From Burkholderiales bacterium (GTDB taxonomy: Bacteria; Pseudomonadota; Gammaproteobacteria; Burkholderiales; Burkholderiaceae_C), in the NCBI GenBank assembly GCA_021732385.1, contig JAKFVA010000025.1, positions 1 through 64,000 of the forward strand: DNA of 64,000 nt. The letters are read 5' to 3'. The notes beneath the pieces are model-generated. The model searched no databases and was not told the origin of the DNA. It saw only the letters and a list, made by a program, of their open reading frames with translations. Shown here in pieces: positions 21,226 to 29,530 of this stretch. Each line of letters opens with the position of its first letter. Positions within the stretch are counted from its first letter, which is position 1. The position numbers and the translations under genes were made by a program.

Positions 21226-21326
21226 GTCTATCTCCTTGCGAATGCTGTAATTCTAGTGCGCGCAGATGGCAGCGCCTGTAATGGAGCATGAAGCCCCCGT
21301 AAAGAGCCGCCCAATAAACGCTGGCG

Positions 21327-21686
21327 TTAACCCTTGAGCCAGGGGCGCGGGCCACCCATCACATGCCAGTGCATGTGGTGCACCTCTTGCCCGCCGTGCG
21401 TGCCGGTGTTGCAGACAATGCGAAAGCCGCCCTCGGGGTAGGGCGTGCAGCCCTGCTCAACCGCCAGTTTGGGGGCCAGCACCATCATGCGCCCAAGCAG
21501 GGCGGCGTGCTCGGGCCCCGCCTGCGCCATGGACGCAATATGCTGCTTGGGAATCATCAAAAAGTGCACCGGCGCCCAGGGATTGATGTCGTGAAAGACA
21601 AAAATGTCTTCGTCTTCATAGACTTTTTTGCTGGGGATTTTGCCGCTGGCGATTTTGCAGAAGATGCAATTGGGGTCTTGGCTCAT
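21327..21686 (-). CDS. HIT family nucleotide hydrolase (HinT-like)
   Basis: A 119-residue histidine-triad protein, probably a purine nucleoside phosphoramidase like HinT. The start of the fold is NCIFCKIASGKIPSKKVYED, the middle is INPWAPVHFLMIPKQHI, and the active-site triad lies in HHMHWHVMGG (His-x-His-x-His). The ATG at 21686 is chosen; an in-frame TTG further upstream would overlap the preceding gene. It sits between the DUF4870 gene (14-base gap) and tatA, a common location in Comamonadaceae at the end of the his cluster. Confidence 0.93.
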   Translation of the reverse strand: MSQDPNCIFCKIASGKIPSKKVYEDEDIFVFHDINPWAPVHFLMIPKQHIASMAQAGPEHAALLGRMMVLAPKLAVEQGCTPYPEGGFRIVCNTGTHGGQEVHHMHWHVMGGPRPWLKG

Positions 21687-21700
21687 AGGGGGCTGTCCTG

Positions 21701-22087
21701 TCAAATCTTCATCGGTTTTTCATCCGACCAGTAAATAAAACCTTTGACGACGCGGTAGATCACCCACAGATAGGCCACCACCAGCACCGCAAAACCCACC
21801 CCCAGCAGCAGCGTCAACGTGCCCAGGCAAGCCCACAGCAGGCCCCACCAGAAAGTGCGGATTTGCCAGGCGAAGTGGCTGGCGTAGAGCGTGCCGTCGG
21901 CGGCGTCGCGCTTGATGTAATTGAGCACGATGGCAATAAACCAGGTGATGCCAAACAAAAACCCGGCGGCGTTGAGCAAATAGCCCACCATGGTGAGGTG
22001 GCGCAAGGATTCCATCTCGCGCTGGGTTTTGCCGCCAGTGGCGGGTTCGGCCGGTTTGGCGACTACGTCAATCACGTCGGGGTTCAT
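21701..22087 (-). CDS. DUF4870-like small membrane protein
   Basis: A 128-residue inner-membrane protein of unknown function. After a polar N-terminus of about 25 residues come three or four hydrophobic helices, LTMVGYLLNAAGFLFGITWF, IAIVLNYIK, then FWWGLLWACLGTLTLLLGVG and FAVLVVAYLWVIYRVVKG. The conserved end RVVKGFIYWSDEKPM and the whole layout match DUF4870/DUF805-like proteins. The ATG at 22087 is chosen because it directly precedes the conserved part; an earlier in-frame start adds a low-complexity stretch. It follows hisE by 87 bases and precedes the HIT gene. Confidence 0.75.
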   Translation of the reverse strand: MNPDVIDVVAKPAEPATGGKTQREMESLRHLTMVGYLLNAAGFLFGITWFIAIVLNYIKRDAADGTLYASHFAWQIRTFWWGLLWACLGTLTLLLGVGFAVLVVAYLWVIYRVVKGFIYWSDEKPMKI

Positions 22088-22174
22088 GGGTAGTCCTTGT
22101 AGTGTTGCAGCTTGGTGGTGCAGTGTGGTGTTGCAGCGTTGTTGTGCGGCTTGGCGAACTGTACTCGGGCGCAT

Positions 22175-22582
22175 TTAAGGCTGGCCCTGCGCCCGTTCTT
22201 GCGCCTTGCGCAGGGCTTTTTCGTCGAGGCCGCCCAGGCCCTCGCGGCGCACCAGCTCAGCCAGCACGTCGGCGGGCTGCAACTGGTAGTGGGCCAGCGC
22301 CACCAGGCAGTGAAACCACAAATCGGCCATTTCAGCCACAATTTTTTGCTGCTGCGCGGCGCTGTTGCCACCGTGCTGCGCGTCTTTGGCGGCCAGCACT
22401 ACTTCTGTGGCTTCTTCGCCAATTTTTTTCAGAAAGGCGTCGGGCCCTTGGCTGAGCAGGCGCGCCACGTAGCTGGTTTGCGGGTTGCCGCCACTGCCGT
22501 CGGCGGCGGGGCGGCGCGATTCCACCACGGCGGCCAGGCGTTGCAGGGTGTCTTGCGACAGGGTGTCTTGTGCGGGGCTCAT
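22175..22582 (-). CDS. hisE: Phosphoribosyl-ATP pyrophosphatase
   Basis: Hydrolyses phosphoribosyl-ATP to phosphoribosyl-AMP and pyrophosphate, step 2 of histidine synthesis. It has 135 residues. The MazG-like metal motif appears as [16 protein letters not shown], then [20 protein letters not shown] with the second acidic cluster. It overlaps hisI by ATGA at 22579-22582, so the two are translationally coupled. It is the last his gene of the cluster. Confidence 0.96.
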   Translation of the reverse strand: MSPAQDTLSQDTLQRLAAVVESRRPAADGSGGNPQTSYVARLLSQGPDAFLKKIGEEATEVVLAAKDAQHGGNSAAQQQKIVAEMADLWFHCLVALAHYQLQPADVLAELVRREGLGGLDEKALRKAQERAQGQP

Positions 22583-22992
22583 TTGTAGATGCTCTTAGGG
22601 TCTTGCAGCACCGGCTCTACCGCATGCCACTGCCCGTTTTCATAGCGCTGGAAAAAACAGCTGTGGCGGCCCGTGTGGCAGGCAATCGACGCCGCAGGCG
22701 AGCCTGCTGCTGCGGGTTCATGCCCGTGCTGCGTGACTTTGAGCAAAATGACATCGTTGTCGCAGTCGAGCCGGATGTCGTGCACCGTCTGAAAATGCCC
22801 TGACGCCTCGCCCTTGTGCCACAGCCGCCCGCGCGAGCGGCTCCAGTACACCGCCTGGCCTAGGCTGGCGGTTTCAGCCAGCGCGGCGCGGTTCATCCAG
22901 GCAAACATCAGCACGTCGCCCGTGCCGACTTCCTGCGCAATGGCGGGAATCAGCCCCTGTGCGTCCCATTTGACTTCGTCTAGCCAGTTCAT
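22579..22992 (-). CDS. hisI: Phosphoribosyl-AMP cyclohydrolase
   Basis: Opens the adenine ring of phosphoribosyl-AMP, step 3 of histidine synthesis; a zinc and magnesium enzyme. It has 137 residues and is monofunctional, with HisE on its own gene. Motifs: [30 protein letters not shown], the magnesium site [10 protein letters not shown], and zinc cysteines in [11 protein letters not shown]. The frame is open well upstream, but the ATG at 22992 is the first that gives the family N-terminus [18 protein letters not shown]. It lies 112 bases after hisF. Confidence 0.96.
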   Translation of the reverse strand: MNWLDEVKWDAQGLIPAIAQEVGTGDVLMFAWMNRAALAETASLGQAVYWSRSRGRLWHKGEASGHFQTVHDIRLDCDNDVILLKVTQHGHEPAAAGSPAASIACHTGRHSCFFQRYENGQWHAVEPVLQDPKSIYK

Positions 22993-23104
22993 GGATGGAT
23001 TGTGAATGATTTCAAAATGGGGGCGCTGGCCAGCTGTTTGCGTGGAACTGCTATTAAAAGTGGGTAAAAGCGTTTCAAGCCTTGTCCAGGCAAGCCCACA
23101 GCAC

Positions 23105-23881
23105 CTACAGGCGCACGGGGATGCCGCGTGCCGCCATGTGCGCCTTGGCCTGCCCCACAGTGAATTCGCCGTAATGGAAGATGCTGGCCGCCAGCACCGC
23201 GTCGGCACCGCCTTGCTGAATGCCGTTGGCCAGATCATCGAGCGTGCCCACGCCGCCCGAGGCAATGACGGGCACGCCTACCGCGTCGCTCACGGCGCGG
23301 GTCAGGGCCAAATCGAAGCCGCTTTTGGTGCCGTCTTTGTCCATGCTGGTGAGCAAAATCTCGCCCGCGCCAAACTCGGCCATCTGGCGCGCCCAGGCCA
23401 GCACATCCAGGCCGGTGTTTTGGCGGCCGCCGTGGGAATAGACGTCCCAGCCCGGTGCGCAAGCGGCCTCTGAATCGACGCGGCGCTTGGCGTCGATGGC
23501 CACCACAATGCACTGCGCCCCGTAGCGCGCCGACGCCTCGCGAATGACCTGCGGATTGGCTATGGCAGCGGAGTTAAAGCTCACCTTGTCAGCCCCGGCG
23601 TTAAGGAGCCGCCGCACATCGGCCACTGTGCGCACGCCGCCGCCCACGGTGAGCGGAATAAACACCTGGCTGGCCACGGCCTCAATGATGGGCAAAATCA
23701 AATCGCGCCCGTCGCTGGTGGCGGTGATGTCCAGGAAAGTCAGCTCATCTGCGCCCTGCTGGTTGTAGCGCGCGGCAATTTCCACCGGGTCACCGGCGTC
23801 GCGCAACTCAAGAAAGTTCACGCCCTTGACGACGCGGCCGCCGGTGACGTCTAGGCAGGGGATGATGCGTTTGGCGAGCAT
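23105..23881 (-). CDS. hisF: Imidazole glycerol phosphate synthase subunit HisF
   Basis: The cyclase subunit that uses ammonia from HisH to make imidazole glycerol phosphate and AICAR. It has 258 residues forming a TIM barrel. [20 protein letters not shown] carries the first catalytic Asp, and [17 protein letters not shown] carries the second. Phosphate-binding loops are visible as [11 protein letters not shown] and [11 protein letters not shown]. In related genomes hisF directly follows hisA; here 1.46 kb of foreign-looking genes lie between them. Confidence 0.98.
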   Translation of the reverse strand: MLAKRIIPCLDVTGGRVVKGVNFLELRDAGDPVEIAARYNQQGADELTFLDITATSDGRDLILPIIEAVASQVFIPLTVGGGVRTVADVRRLLNAGADKVSFNSAAIANPQVIREASARYGAQCIVVAIDAKRRVDSEAACAPGWDVYSHGGRQNTGLDVLAWARQMAEFGAGEILLTSMDKDGTKSGFDLALTRAVSDAVGVPVIASGGVGTLDDLANGIQQGGADAVLAASIFHYGEFTVGQAKAHMAARGIPVRL

Positions 23882-23913
23882 GGGTAATGGGTTGATGTAA
23901 CGGGTTAATCTGC

Positions 23914-24231
23914 TCAGGCCAATGCGGGTTCAGGCGAGCTGATCATCAATGGCTTGATTTGAGTGATGGCCTTGCCTGCCGCGTCCTGTGCACACTGAAC
24001 GGCGTAATTAGCCTGCAAGTTGAGCCAAAAATGATGGCTGGTGTTAAAGAAGCGCGCCAGACGCAGTGCCGTATCTGCACTGACACCGCGGCGCTCCCTG
24101 ACAATTTCGTTGATGCGCGCAGGCGTGACATTGAGTGCCCGCGCCAGTGCATTGCTGGACAGGCTCAGGGGAATCATGAACTCTTCTCGCAGTTGCTCGC
24201 CGGGATGAATAGGTTTTAGCTTTTTGGCCAT
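23914..24231 (-). CDS. HigA-like addiction-module antitoxin
   Basis: A 105-residue XRE-type helix-turn-helix protein of the HigA antitoxin family. It opens with [20 protein letters not shown], followed by the DNA-binding helices [20 protein letters not shown], then [15 protein letters not shown] and [15 protein letters not shown], all typical of HigA. Such antitoxins bind a RelE-fold HigB mRNase and repress their own operon. No HigB gene precedes it; its upstream neighbour, 9 bases away, is a DUF4287 protein. GAGAAG serves as ribosome-binding site. It could be a solitary regulator or pair with the DUF4287 protein. Confidence 0.85.
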   Translation of the reverse strand: MAKKLKPIHPGEQLREEFMIPLSLSSNALARALNVTPARINEIVRERRGVSADTALRLARFFNTSHHFWLNLQANYAVQCAQDAAGKAITQIKPLMISSPEPALA

Positions 24232-24240
24232 TTGCTTCTC

Positions 24241-24438
24241 CTAGTGATAGTCTGCCATGGCGTGACTATGACCCAACGCAAAATCCGCCTTCAACCAGGC
24301 AAGCACCTCACCCGCTTTAATGTCAGCGCGAAGCGTTGCGCCTGACATGTAGCCTTTGTCTTTGGTCAATTTCTTGAAATCGGCAGGGCGCTTGCCTGTT
24401 TTTTCCTTGATGTTGTTTAGGTACGCTTGAAAGGACAT
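24241..24438 (-). CDS. DUF4287 family small protein
   Basis: A 65-residue protein with the DUF4287 pattern: MSFQAYLNNIKEKTGKRPAD at the start and GEVLAWLKADFALGHSHAM at the end. Function is unknown; I recall related domains as small stand-alone or DUF5655-linked proteins. An ATG 9 bases upstream (24447) is an alternative start and would abut the stop of the lipoprotein gene exactly. It precedes the HigA-like gene by 9 bases in the same direction and so sits where a toxin gene would be expected. Toxin activity is not established. Confidence 0.7.
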   Translation of the reverse strand: MSFQAYLNNIKEKTGKRPADFKKLTKDKGYMSGATLRADIKAGEVLAWLKADFALGHSHAMADYH

Positions 24439-24447
24439 GGAACCCAT

Positions 24448-25032
24448 TTAATCTCTGAACAAATAAAAAACCTTACCCATCTTTGGCGAAACAACAACAA
24501 GGCACACACCACGGTAATCACCGTAAGCGTAGAAATTACCAGGCATGGAAATAGCCTCGTGAAATGCACTACTGAACTCTGGTGGAATCATTGAGATGAA
24601 GTCATTTTTTGTGTTGTCCCCCTTGTAGGAGATATAAAAACTTGTGAGGGAGGGTTTCCAGCCGTTCTCCAGATCGCGCCCATACCGCAGCCATGCCTTT
24701 TCAGCGGGGACGGGCGTAGCTTGCCAATGACTAAAAGGGCCCCACCATGGGCCTGTTGTTGTGGAAATTTTCTTGTCATCTGTAGGCAAGGAATTCAGGT
24801 ATGGCAGACCTTTATCTGCAATCGTTGTAGCGACGTCTTGAGGGAGTTCGTAGACGGTGAAAGACTGATTGATCCCCCCAGGTCCAACAATGTGTGCGGT
24901 CTTGGTTTGATGCAAGACGCGTTTCAGCTTGAACTCAGCAGGAAGCCACGAACTAGAGCAGGACGCAACGAACATAGCGAGCACCGCCATCAGCGGCAAC
25001 CAGAATCTATTTTTGTCGCGGCTCTGAATCAC
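24448..25032 (-). CDS. Hypothetical lipoprotein
   Basis: A 194-residue protein of unknown function. The N-terminus has a type II signal peptide (RFWLPLMAVLAMFVASC, lipobox VASC, Cys near residue 25). The mature part is polar with many aromatic residues (GPWWGPFSHWQATPVP, LTSFYISYKGDNTKNDFISM). No domain is recognised. Its lower GC content than the flanking his genes suggests transfer. It is followed without a gap by the DUF4287 gene and could be carried in the same small insertion between hisA and hisF. Confidence 0.6.
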   Translation of the reverse strand: MIQSRDKNRFWLPLMAVLAMFVASCSSSWLPAEFKLKRVLHQTKTAHIVGPGGINQSFTVYELPQDVATTIADKGLPYLNSLPTDDKKISTTTGPWWGPFSHWQATPVPAEKAWLRYGRDLENGWKPSLTSFYISYKGDNTKNDFISMIPPEFSSAFHEAISMPGNFYAYGDYRGVCLVVVSPKMGKVFYLFRD

Positions 25033-25113
25033 CCCTTCTCCAGCCTCTGCGTTGGACAGTAATGGCCGCGTGCCCCGCCAGCAGGGGACAAAAGCGGCTC
25101 GGTACGGATTTCG

Positions 25114-25262
25114 TTAAGCAGGATGCGAATCAAGCACGAGTGCAATCTTGGCATCTTCAAGAACTTGAATCGTCAGTTCCCGACTCACAGATGTTCGAAG
25201 ATGATACGCACTGGCACCCGTGTGCCTATGAAAATGGCTCGCAGTTTGGGTTTCGGGCACAT
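25114..25262 (-). pseudogene. Decayed DUF433-type antitoxin remnant
   Basis: On the minus strand one frame reads FIGTRVPVRIIFEHL then stop. The next frame continues SRELTIQVLEDAKIALV before a stop at 25114. The first piece resembles the DUF433 signature (GTRVPV...L..L) and the second its last helix (SREQ...VLE.AK). The expected roughly 15 residues between them are gone and the frame changes. DUF433 proteins are usually antitoxins to PIN-like DUF5615 toxins; no toxin remnant is seen. The rest of the 310-base gap 25033-25342 shows nothing else. Confidence 0.4.
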
Positions 25263-25342
25263 GAACTGCTTTTTCACACGTCTGCTTTGCAATCTACAAG
25301 TTTTTCATATGCAGTGTGCTAGCTGACTCGCCACCAGCGCCC

Positions 25343-26107
25343 TCACCCATTCAACTCATCAGCCCTGGCCTGCGCCGCCGCAAAATCTAAGTCCCCGCTG
25401 TAAATCGCGCGGCCGCAAATCACGCCTTCAATCCCCTCGCCCTCCACGGCGCACAGTTGCTCAATGTCGGCCATGCTGCCCAAGCCGCCTGAGGCGATGA
25501 CGGGGATGGTGAGGGCTTGCGCGAGTTTGACGGTGGCGTCGATGTTGATGCCGCTGAGCATTCCGTCGCGGCCAATGTCGGTGTAGATGATGGATTCGAC
25601 GCCGTAGTCTTCAAACTTTTTGCCTAGGTCAATCACCTCGTGGCCGGTGAGCTTGCTCCAGCCGTCAGTGGCAACTTTGCCGTCTTTGGCGTCCAGGCCG
25701 ACGATGATGTGGCCGCCAAAGGCAGCGCAAGCGTCTTGCAGGAAGCCGGGGTTTTTGACGGCCGCCGTGCCGATGATGACGTAGCGGATGCCGGCGTCGA
25801 TGTACTTTTCAATGGTGTCCAAATCGCGGATGCCGCCGCCCAACTGCACCGGGATTTCGCCCAAATCCACTTCGTTGGCGTAGTTTTCTACTGCTTTCAG
25901 AATGCTTTTAATGGCGGCAAAGTTTTGCGGCTTGCCGGCAAACGCGCCATTCAAATCCACCAGGTGCAGGCGGCGTGCACCGGCTTGCAGCCACTGGCGG
26001 GCCATGGCGGCGGGGTCTTCGCCAAAGGTAGTGGCTTTTTGCATGTCGCCTTGCTGCAGGCGCACGCAGTGGCCGTCTTTCAGGTCAATCGCGGGGATTA
26101 AAAGCAT
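25343..26107 (-). CDS. hisA: ProFAR isomerase HisA
   Basis: Isomerises the ribosyl ring of ProFAR, step 4 of histidine synthesis. It has 254 residues in a TIM barrel. [20 protein letters not shown] holds the first catalytic Asp and [16 protein letters not shown] the second. Phosphate loops are [15 protein letters not shown] and [12 protein letters not shown]. It follows hisH after 82 bases without recognisable content. An inserted cassette separates it from hisF. Confidence 0.98.
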   Translation of the reverse strand: MLLIPAIDLKDGHCVRLQQGDMQKATTFGEDPAAMARQWLQAGARRLHLVDLNGAFAGKPQNFAAIKSILKAVENYANEVDLGEIPVQLGGGIRDLDTIEKYIDAGIRYVIIGTAAVKNPGFLQDACAAFGGHIIVGLDAKDGKVATDGWSKLTGHEVIDLGKKFEDYGVESIIYTDIGRDGMLSGINIDATVKLAQALTIPVIASGGLGSMADIEQLCAVEGEGIEGVICGRAIYSGDLDFAAAQARADELNG

Positions 26108-26189
26108 GGTGCGGGAACACTAGGAAGGACAAGCACTAGGAGGGCAGGCATTTGCAGCGCGGCAAAGACGTGTAGAGACAGCAAGGTGC

Positions 26190-26858
26190 CTAAGGGTTCC
26201 AGTGCAGGAAGTTGCGGTAGAGCATCAGGCCGTGGTCGGCGCTTTTTTCAGGGTGAAACTGGGTTGCAAAAATATTATCGCGTGCGATGGCGCTTGTGAA
26301 GCGCTGGCCGTAATCGGTTAAACCCGCACTGTGGCGCATATCTGACGGTTGGGCGCAGTAGCTGTGCACGAAGTAAAAGTAGCTGGCGTCGGGCACACCA
26401 GCCCAGATGGGGTGCACCGCACCGTGGGTGTTTTGCGTTTGCAACACCTGGTTCCAGCCCATTTGCGGCACTTTGTAGCGGCTGCCATCGGGTTGCAACT
26501 GGCCCGCCAGGTCAAACTTGACGACCTCGCCGGGGAACAGGCCCAAACCGTTGCTGGGGCCTTCGGCACTGCGCTCCAGCAGCATTTGCATGCCCACGCA
26601 AACGCCAAACAAGGGCTTGCTTTTTGCAGCGGCCAGCACCGCCTGCAACAGGCCGCCGCCATGCGCCTCGCGCAGCTCATGCATGCAGTCGGGCATGGCG
26701 CCCTGGCCGGGCAGCACCACGCGCGCGGCAGCGTGAATGGCATCGGGCTCGGAGGTCACCGCCACTTGCCAGGGCGTGCCCGCCGCAGCGGCCTGCACGG
26801 CTTGCGAGACCGAGCGCAGGTTGCCCATGCCGTAGTCCACAACTACTACTGTTTTCAT
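26190..26858 (-). CDS. hisH: Imidazole glycerol phosphate synthase glutaminase subunit HisH
   Basis: A class I glutamine amidotransferase feeding ammonia to HisF. It has 222 residues. It starts [20 protein letters not shown]. The nucleophile Cys sits in [15 protein letters not shown], and the His-Glu pair is in [22 protein letters not shown]-type oxyanion residues are present as [10 protein letters not shown]. It lies 56 bases after hisB. Confidence 0.98.
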   Translation of the reverse strand: MKTVVVVDYGMGNLRSVSQAVQAAAAGTPWQVAVTSEPDAIHAAARVVLPGQGAMPDCMHELREAHGGGLLQAVLAAAKSKPLFGVCVGMQMLLERSAEGPSNGLGLFPGEVVKFDLAGQLQPDGSRYKVPQMGWNQVLQTQNTHGAVHPIWAGVPDASYFYFVHSYCAQPSDMRHSAGLTDYGQRFTSAIARDNIFATQFHPEKSADHGLMLYRNFLHWNP

Positions 26859-26914
26859 AGCGTCAGGCGCACATCAGGTAAGCGCGAACAACCTGTTTGG
26901 CATCAGAAAAAAGC

Positions 26915-27523
26915 CTACAGCGAGCCTTTGGTGGAGGGAATGGCCTCGGGCGCGCGCGGGTCGCGCTCCAGCGCCATGCGCAGGGCGCGGGCAAACGCCT
27001 TGAACACGGTTTCGGCCTGGTGGTGGGCGTTTTCACCGCGCAGGTTGTCAATGTGCAGGGTGATGAAGGCGTGGTTCACAAAGCCCTGAAAAAACTCGTG
27101 CATAAGCTGGGTGTCAAAGGTGCCGATCATGCCGCTCTTGAACGGCACGTTTTGCACCAGCCCGGGGCGGCCTGAAAAATCAATCACCACGCGGCTGAGC
27201 GCTTCGTCTAGCGGCACATAGGCGTGGCCATAGCGGCGTATGCCCTTGCGCTCGCCCACGGCCTGGTGCACGGCCTGGCCCAGGGTGATGCCCACGTCTT
27301 CCACGGTGTGGTGGCCGTCAATGTGCAAATCTCCCTTGGCCGCAATTGACAGATCAATCAGGCCATGGCGGGCAATCTGGTCGAGCATGTGGTCAAAAAA
27401 ACCAATGCCAGTGGCCAACTGCGACACGCCAGTGCCATCCAAATTCACACTGGCGGTGATTTGGGTTTCGGCCGTGTTGCGGGTGACTTCAGCGGTGCGG
27501 GGGGCAAAAGTGGGGGTGTTCAT
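26915..27523 (-). CDS. hisB: Imidazoleglycerol-phosphate dehydratase
   Basis: A manganese enzyme dehydrating imidazole glycerol phosphate, step 7 of histidine synthesis. It has 202 residues; the monofunctional form, without the phosphatase domain found in enteric HisB. Metal-site motifs are [27 protein letters not shown] and, late, [11 protein letters not shown] followed by [12 protein letters not shown]. It lies 22 bases after hisC. Confidence 0.98.
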   Translation of the reverse strand: MNTPTFAPRTAEVTRNTAETQITASVNLDGTGVSQLATGIGFFDHMLDQIARHGLIDLSIAAKGDLHIDGHHTVEDVGITLGQAVHQAVGERKGIRRYGHAYVPLDEALSRVVIDFSGRPGLVQNVPFKSGMIGTFDTQLMHEFFQGFVNHAFITLHIDNLRGENAHHQAETVFKAFARALRMALERDPRAPEAIPSTKGSL

Positions 27524-27545
27524 GGCGGTGGTTTAAGGATACAGC

Positions 27546-28661
27546 TCAAAGCGATGCCTTGAGGGCCGACAGCATTTGCGCGTTTTCATCGGTGCTGCCA
27601 ATGGTCAGGCGCAGGCAATTGGCCAGCAATGGGTGCATTGTAGAAACGTTCTTGACTAGCACGCCCCTGGCCTTCATGGCCTCAAACACCTGACCGGCTT
27701 TATCCGCGTCGCCCGCCAGGCGCACCAGCACCATATTTGCTTCGCTCGGGTAAGGGGTGACGCCGGGCAGCATTTGCAGCTTTTTCAGCAGCATGGTGCG
27801 CTGGCTGCGGATCTTGTGGGCCTGCTCGGCAAACACTGCAGCGTGCTCCAGCGCAAACAGCGCGCACTCGGCGTTGAGCACGCTGACGTTGTAGGGCGGG
27901 CGCACCTTGTCAAGCTGCTCGATCAACGGTACAGGTGCCACCAAGTAGCCGATGCGCACTCCAGCCAAGCCAAATTTGGAGAGGGTACGCATCAGCAAAA
28001 CAGAGGCGTTTTGCGTGGGCTGGGCTTTGATTTCATCAAGCCAGGTGTGGCTGGCAAACGGCTGGTAAGCCTCATCGACCACCACCAGCGTACCTACGTT
28101 TGCCGCCGCGGCAATGACCTCGCGCATGGCACTGGCGCTCCAGGCATTGGCGGTGGGGTTGTTGGGGTAGGCCAGATAAACAATGATGGGCTTGTGCTCG
28201 GCAATGGCAGCCAGCATGGCGGGTACATCCAGCGCAAAATCTGCCGTAAGCGGCACGCCCACAAATTTGAGCCGCTGCAACTGCGCGCTGAGCGAATACA
28301 TCACAAATCCCGGCTCGGGTGCCAGCACCACGCCACCAGGCTGGTAACAAGCCAGCGCCAGCAGGGAAATCAGCTCATCCGAGCCGTTGCCCAGCATCAG
28401 GCCATAGCCGTCAGGCAGGCCGGTGTATTGCGCCAGCGCCTGCTTGAGATCGTCAATGCGGTTGGCCGGGTAGCGGTTTAGCGCTACCGCGCCAAGGCGT
28501 GCGCCCAGCGCGGCCTGCAACTCGGGTGCCAGCGTGTAGGGATTCTCCATGGCGTCGAGCTTGACCATGCCTTTCGCGTCCTGCACTTTGTAGGCGTGCA
28601 TGGCCTGCACGTCGGGGCGGATGCGGGCTGTGGTTGTTGCTACTTTTGCTGCATCAGTCAT
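27546..28661 (-). CDS. hisC: Histidinol-phosphate aminotransferase
   Basis: A PLP-dependent class I/II aminotransferase making histidinol phosphate. It has 371 residues. Substrate and cofactor motifs: LDAMENPYTLAPELQ, NGSDELISLLALACY, YPNNPTANAWS, VVDEAYQPF, and the PLP lysine in LMRTLSKFGLAGVRIGY. The frame is open far upstream, but the ATG at 28661 overlaps the vapC stop as ATGA and gives the family N-terminus. hisC normally follows hisD directly; here it follows a vapBC module, so its translation may be coupled to vapC. Confidence 0.97.
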   Translation of the reverse strand: MTDAAKVATTTARIRPDVQAMHAYKVQDAKGMVKLDAMENPYTLAPELQAALGARLGAVALNRYPANRIDDLKQALAQYTGLPDGYGLMLGNGSDELISLLALACYQPGGVVLAPEPGFVMYSLSAQLQRLKFVGVPLTADFALDVPAMLAAIAEHKPIIVYLAYPNNPTANAWSASAMREVIAAAANVGTLVVVDEAYQPFASHTWLDEIKAQPTQNASVLLMRTLSKFGLAGVRIGYLVAPVPLIEQLDKVRPPYNVSVLNAECALFALEHAAVFAEQAHKIRSQRTMLLKKLQMLPGVTPYPSEANMVLVRLAGDADKAGQVFEAMKARGVLVKNVSTMHPLLANCLRLTIGSTDENAQMLSALKASL

Positions 28662-29107
28662 GACAGGCCCAGCGCAGCCGCATTGGTTTTGAAGGGGTTG
28701 ATGATTTGCAGGTTGTCCATCTGTTGTCCGTGTTGCAAATCTTCGGTAAGCAAATAGCGGCAGCCCTGTTGTTGTGCAGAAGCCACCATGAGCGCGTCCC
28801 AGTAACTCAGGTTGTAGCGGTCTTGCAAAAGCCAGCACAAATCCACTGTGGCCTCATCTACCAGCCAAGGCCGCCAGCCGCGATAACGCCGAACCATACT
28901 GCGCGCTTGCTCAATCCGCAGTGTAGGCGCAGCGCGGCGCAAATTGGCATACAACTCGTGCAGCACCTGGTTGCTCAACCTGCCAATCTGATTCTCCCAG
29001 CAATACTGCAGCCACTGGGCCGCCATGGTTTGCTTGTCGGCACTGCGGGGGTCTTGCGCGTAGAGCAAGACATTGGTGTCAACGAAAACGGTTGAGGCGC
29101 TCGGCAT
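28658..29107 (-). CDS. vapC: VapC-type PIN domain toxin
   Basis: A 149-residue PIN-domain ribonuclease. The acidic residues expected of the active site are present: FVDTNVLLYAQDPR (Asp), LSNQVLHELYANL (Glu), LSYWDALMVASAQQQGCRYL (Asp), and LLTEDLQHGQ (Asp). It would cut RNA unless held by VapB. Its start lies 29 bases inside vapB, and its stop overlaps the hisC start as ATGA. The module is therefore built into the head of the hisCBHAFIE unit. All catalytic positions are intact, so it is probably functional. Confidence 0.9.
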   Translation of the reverse strand: MPSASTVFVDTNVLLYAQDPRSADKQTMAAQWLQYCWENQIGRLSNQVLHELYANLRRAAPTLRIEQARSMVRRYRGWRPWLVDEATVDLCWLLQDRYNLSYWDALMVASAQQQGCRYLLTEDLQHGQQMDNLQIINPFKTNAAALGLS

Positions 29108-29318
29108 AAATCTCCTCGCGTGTCATGTAGGTGCCCTCAAACGCAATGGGCTCAAACTTGAGCGCCTCGCGCATGGCCACCGCATACGCATCATCATGCT
29201 GCATCTTCTCAGCCAGCATCTCGCCCACCAACCGGGAAACGCTGGTGTTGCGCTTGGCCGCCTCAATACGGGCCCATTCGGCCACGCGCTCGTCCATGGT
29301 GATGGTGACGTTTTTCAT
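29079..29318 (-). CDS. vapB: VapB-type ribbon-helix-helix antitoxin
   Basis: A 79-residue antitoxin. The N-terminus MKNVTITMDERVAEWARIEA followed by AAKRNTSVSRLVGEMLAEKM is a ribbon-helix-helix DNA-binding fold. The C-terminal part (FEPIAFEGTYMTREEIYAER) would wrap the toxin. The ATG at 29318 is chosen over one 15 bases upstream because the beta strand KNVTITM starts there. It overlaps vapC by 29 bases. A palindrome 20 bases upstream is the likely autoregulatory operator. Confidence 0.87.
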   Translation of the reverse strand: MKNVTITMDERVAEWARIEAAKRNTSVSRLVGEMLAEKMQHDDAYAVAMREALKFEPIAFEGTYMTREEIYAERLNRFR

Positions 29319-29337
29319 GGCCTGATCATACACAAAG

Positions 29338-29352
29338 TTCGTGTCACACGAA
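29338..29352 (-). promoter_or_regulatory. Putative VapB operator palindrome
   Basis: TTCGTGT-C-ACACGAA, a perfect 7-bp inverted repeat around one base, 20 bases upstream of the vapB ATG. A TATATT -10-like hexamer lies just beyond at 29353-29359 on the minus strand. Position and symmetry suit VapBC autorepression. The site would also govern hisCBHAFIE. Confidence 0.6.
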
Positions 29353-29469
29353 TATATTGTTAAAAAGTATCCTCAATTCTTCGTCTTTTATGAGGCTGTG
29401 CGGACCGTTACCTTTCTGCCATTGCTGGTTAGTAAAACTGTTGAGAAATTAGCAAATCACACAGCAAAT

Positions 29470-29486
29470 GCGTCACATCTTGTCGC
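29470..29486 (+). promoter_or_regulatory. Degenerate copy of the sir2-upstream palindrome, before the AAA gene
   Basis: GCGTCACATCTTGTCGC matches the perfect palindrome in front of sir2 (35516-35532) at 14 of 17 positions. It lies 45 bases before the ATG of the AAA gene, compared with 35 bases for sir2. A shared regulator-binding site is suggested but not proven. Confidence 0.4.
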
Positions 29487-29530
29487 ATACGCTGTAACAG
29501 TGAGTCCTTGATTAACTTGCAAGGGCCAGC

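Noticed and set aside
25062-25322. An 86-codon plus-strand frame in the hisA - lipoprotein gap
   Set aside because: No ribosome-binding site and no similarity; the opposite strand shows a DUF433-like relic instead.
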